A stretch of 64,000 bases of DNA from Microbulbifer sp. GL-2. Its GTDB lineage: Bacteria; Pseudomonadota; Gammaproteobacteria; Pseudomonadales; Cellvibrionaceae. The position numbers and the translations under genes are program-made. The notes beneath the pieces are model-generated. The model was given only the letters and a program-made list of their open reading frames with translations. It was not told the origin of the DNA and ran no database searches. The stretch lies in contig NZ_AP019807.1 in NCBI RefSeq assembly GCF_007183175.1, positions 3,344,001-3,408,000 of the forward strand, written 5' to 3'. Numbering within the stretch: position 1 is the stretch's first letter; each line of letters begins with the position of its first letter. Below are positions 62,511 through 64,000 of the stretch, one piece after another.

Positions 62511-62743
62511 CGGTCGTCATGACCGTTATTTCTGAGTATTTGTAGATTGGAGATAAAAGCCTAATGAAATCAACGGGTTGGATACGGTAAGAAAATCTGT
62601 GATAGTGGTCATGATGACCATTTTTCCATTTGTGAAGATGGTACCAACTGATTGTATCTAGTTGATTTTTAAAGGGAAGTCAGAGCAGTGGCGGGAATTT
62701 GCATCTGAAATAGTAATCAAGATAATAGTGGTCGTGATGATCA
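62511..62743. repeat. Three related near-palindromes upstream of the cassette array
   Basis: cggtcgtcatgaccg (62511-62525), tggtcatgatgacca (62606-62620) and gtggtcgtgatgatcac (62729-62743-ish) share the pattern GGTCRTSATGAYC. The last ends about ten bases before the first cassette boundary. They may be regulator or integrase-related sites. Confidence 0.55.
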
Positions 62744-62753
62744 CTATATAAAT

Positions 62754-62760
62754 GTTAGGG
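62754..62760 (+). other. Candidate attI-type recombination point before the first cassette
   Basis: GTTAGGG stands directly before the first cassette gene, in the position where an integron core site (GTTRRRY consensus) would be cleaved. The last base departs from the consensus. No integrase gene is found between the DAHP synthase and this point. Confidence 0.45.
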
Positions 62761-62766
62761 CACCTC

Positions 62767-63186
62767 ATGATTGAGTCTGCAGAAGAATTTAAAAGGCTTA
62801 GAGAAAGCGAAGTAATAGATGAATATACTCGCGCCGCTCATGACCAGGCTCCCACGAAAATATGGGAGGATGTTCTCGAGAAATATCCAAAACTGGCATT
62901 CTGGGTAGCGCAGAACAAAACTGTACCAGTCGAAATACTAGAAAATCTAGCAGCGCACGATGACCCAAAAGTCCGAGGCATGGTTGCTCGTAAAAGGAAA
63001 ATTCCAGAATCGCTCATGCTGCAACTAGCAAAAGATAAAGATGAATCCGTAAGGAATGCGCTCGCGAACAACGGTAAAATTACTGAAGCGGTATTGAGGG
63101 TTCTAATAAATGATTCCTGGCAAGTTGTCAGGGAAAGGGCTTCGGAGAAACTTCGAGCCCTAACAAGCAAAGGCAGCGGACGCTAA
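62767..63186 (+). CDS. Integron cassette 1: HEAT/LRV-like repeat protein
   Basis: About 139 residues from the ATG at 62767; an in-frame ATG at 62752 overlaps the core site. The sequence is four ~24-residue helical repeats with a recurrent pattern: 'AFWVAQNKTVPVEILENLAA', 'VRGMVARKRKIPESLMLQLA' and 'VRNALANNGKITEAVLRVLI'. This is typical of leucine-rich-variant or HEAT-like solenoids. It is likely a protein-binding scaffold. The frame ends inside the attC site, as in many cassettes. Confidence 0.72.
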   Translation: MIESAEEFKRLRESEVIDEYTRAAHDQAPTKIWEDVLEKYPKLAFWVAQNKTVPVEILENLAAHDDPKVRGMVARKRKIPESLMLQLAKDKDESVRNALANNGKITEAVLRVLINDSWQVVRERASEKLRALTSKGSGR

Positions 63187-63212
63187 GAGCGCCGCTGCTT
63201 TGAGCGTTAGGC
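63158..63212 (+). other. attC recombination site 1 (55 bp)
   Basis: R''-side ccctaac and R' GTTAGGC (63206-63212) bound the stem gcaaaggcagcgg / ccgctgctttgagc, which pairs except for an extrahelical G, with a short loop. This is the layout of a short attC site. Confidence 0.82.
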
Positions 63213-63233
63213 TTCAAATAGAGATAAAAAACC

Positions 63234-63686
63234 ATGGATGAAATCTACCACCCTCCCGCATCTGAGTTAGAGACTAAGAAGAAAAGTGTCTCCCCCTTAT
63301 ATAAGATCTCTGGCATCGGTGTGGCTACATTTGTCGGATCAATCTTAGCTGGGGGGGTTCTTATGTACTTGAATTACAAAAGGCTCGGGCTATATGACAA
63401 AGCAACGAAATGTATCGTCATTTCAATTGTTGCAACAATAGCGATTTTCGGAGTTGTCTATTTAATTCCCGAGGACATAAATATTCCTAATATAGCATTC
63501 ACAATCCCACAAGTTATTGCAATGGTTCAAATCGCCAAAAGCCAGCAAGAAGCTCTAATTAATGAGCATATTAGTTCGGGGGGGACTATGTCCTCTAACT
63601 GGAAGGCTTTTGGTATTAGTGTACTGATTATTCTAGCTATCATAGCTTTAGTTACTGGCGCTGTATTTGTCACGACTACAGCCTAA
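63234..63686 (+). CDS. Integron cassette 2: small membrane protein
   Basis: 150 residues. The N-terminus 'DEIYHPPASELETKKKS' carries the YxPP motif common in small membrane proteins with a cytoplasmic N-tail. It is followed by three to four hydrophobic helices ('ISGIGVATFVGSILAGGVLM', 'CIVISIVATIAIFGVVYLIP', 'AFGISVLIILAIIALVTGAV'). Function unknown. The stop codon TAA is part of the next attC R'' region. Confidence 0.72.
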   Translation: MDEIYHPPASELETKKKSVSPLYKISGIGVATFVGSILAGGVLMYLNYKRLGLYDKATKCIVISIVATIAIFGVVYLIPEDINIPNIAFTIPQVIAMVQIAKSQQEALINEHISSGGTMSSNWKAFGISVLIILAIIALVTGAVFVTTTA

Positions 63687-63800
63687 CAAGCAGCGGCAGA
63701 GCGACAACCAGCGCGGAGCACCTTTTGTGTTACTCGCTGTCGCTCAAAAATTAACACAAAAGGTGCTCCGCGCTGGTTGCGCCTGCGCTGGGCGTTAAGT
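63681..63800 (+). other. attC recombination site 2 (120 bp)
   Basis: R'' GCCTAAC (63681-63687) and R' GTTAAGT (63794-63800) enclose a long hairpin. Inside are perfectly complementary 27-bp arms (63706-63732 with 63752-63778) around a 19-base loop, and an outer imperfect stem cagcggcagagcg / cgcctgcgctggg. The length resembles the long repeats of Vibrio-type integrons. Confidence 0.88.
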
Positions 63801-63815
63801 TTTCACGAGGTAAAA

Positions 63816-64000
63816 GTGAAATTCTCAAATTTACTGATATTCCTAATGACAGTTCCTTTGGCTGCTACGGCAGTAGAGGTTGACGTGGTGACTGAAAAAT
63901 CCGCGAGTTATTTCTGTCAAGGAAACAAAAATTTCTTGGCATGTATAAAGCCGGAGATCGACTTTGAGTCTAGACAGTGTATAGATTATGTGGTTGAAAA
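63816..64000 (+). CDS. Integron cassette 3: exported small protein (3' end outside window)
   Basis: The frame opens at a GTG (63816) preceded by GAGG and continues past the window edge. It begins with a Sec-type signal ('KFSNLLIFLMTVPLAATAVE'). It continues with three Cys residues in the mature part ('SYFCQGNKNFLACIKPEI', 'SRQCIDYV'). Function unknown. It lies 15 bases after the attC 2 core site, as expected of a cassette gene. Confidence 0.65.
   Translation, partial: MKFSNLLIFLMTVPLAATAVEVDVVTEKSASYFCQGNKNFLACIKPEIDFESRQCIDYVVE

Overview
The window reads as the chromosome of a marine-type gammaproteobacterium, most likely of the Microbulbifer/Cellvibrionales kind. This is inferred from the complete yjf/ygi-like PspA operon, YebG, short-form homogentisate dioxygenase, class II DAHP synthase, secreted multidomain proteins with lectin-like modules, and a chromosomal integron cassette array. 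Core-type blocks are of moderate GC. They alternate with clearly AT-richer accessory blocks carrying IS remnants and unrecognised genes. No rRNA, tRNA or CRISPR array was seen.

Layout. 1-3.2 kb: AT-rich accessory genes (AraC-type regulator fragment, membrane protein, OmpR-type regulator with a degenerate receiver, phage/effector-type N-acetylmuramidase). 3.8-15.0 kb: two nearly identical dead IS256-family elements in direct orientation bracket about 8.6 kb of AT-rich DNA. That DNA holds a 733-aa protein of unknown function, three consecutive Cys-rich paralogues, a glycine/serine-rich beta-type protein, a YchJ-like SEC-C protein, two small unknown proteins and a MITE-like element. 15.2-19.6 kb: a secreted HNH nuclease, a large Upf1-like helicase with a nuclease-like tail, and small proteins. 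19.8-24.8 kb: a tight seven-gene operon (DUF2170, PspA-like, K+ channel, DUF2491, DUF350, DUF1190, glutathionylspermidine synthase-like). 24.9-34.4 kb: hybrid histidine kinase, paired amidohydrolases (the second lacks metal ligands), MAPEG protein, YebG with an SOS-like box, a candidate structured RNA, LysE exporter, DUF924, and an ECF sigma/partner pair.

34.7-43.0 kb: acetyltransferase and serine beta-lactamase-like hydrolase, then the most interesting block. It is a translationally coupled four-gene operon on the minus strand: a tandem methyltransferase-like protein, a MotA/TolQ/ExbB-type protein with a long coiled-coil tail, a MotB/OmpA-type protein, and an unrecognised protein with three Cys pairs. 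It lies just downstream of a bactofilin gene and its terminator. The central pair has the architecture of the ZorA/ZorB motor of Zorya defence systems, but none of the known Zorya effectors is present. This is my main candidate for an undescribed system.

44-56.6 kb: gene-poor accessory DNA with a frameshifted phytanoyl-CoA dioxygenase, small lipoproteins, a hexanucleotide repeat, a secreted serine hydrolase, an IS200/IS605 element, a dead IS1595 transposase, a 1165-aa secreted multidomain protein, a PI-PLC/ricin-lectin protein and an XRE-2TM regulator. 57.0-62.3 kb: aromatic amino-acid metabolism (maleylacetoacetate isomerase, homogentisate dioxygenase, divergent MarR regulator, aromatic aminotransferase, class II DAHP synthase). 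62.5-64.0 kb: the start of an integron-type cassette array, with two complete cassettes, two attC sites and a third cassette gene cut by the window end. No integrase gene lies next to its first cassette.
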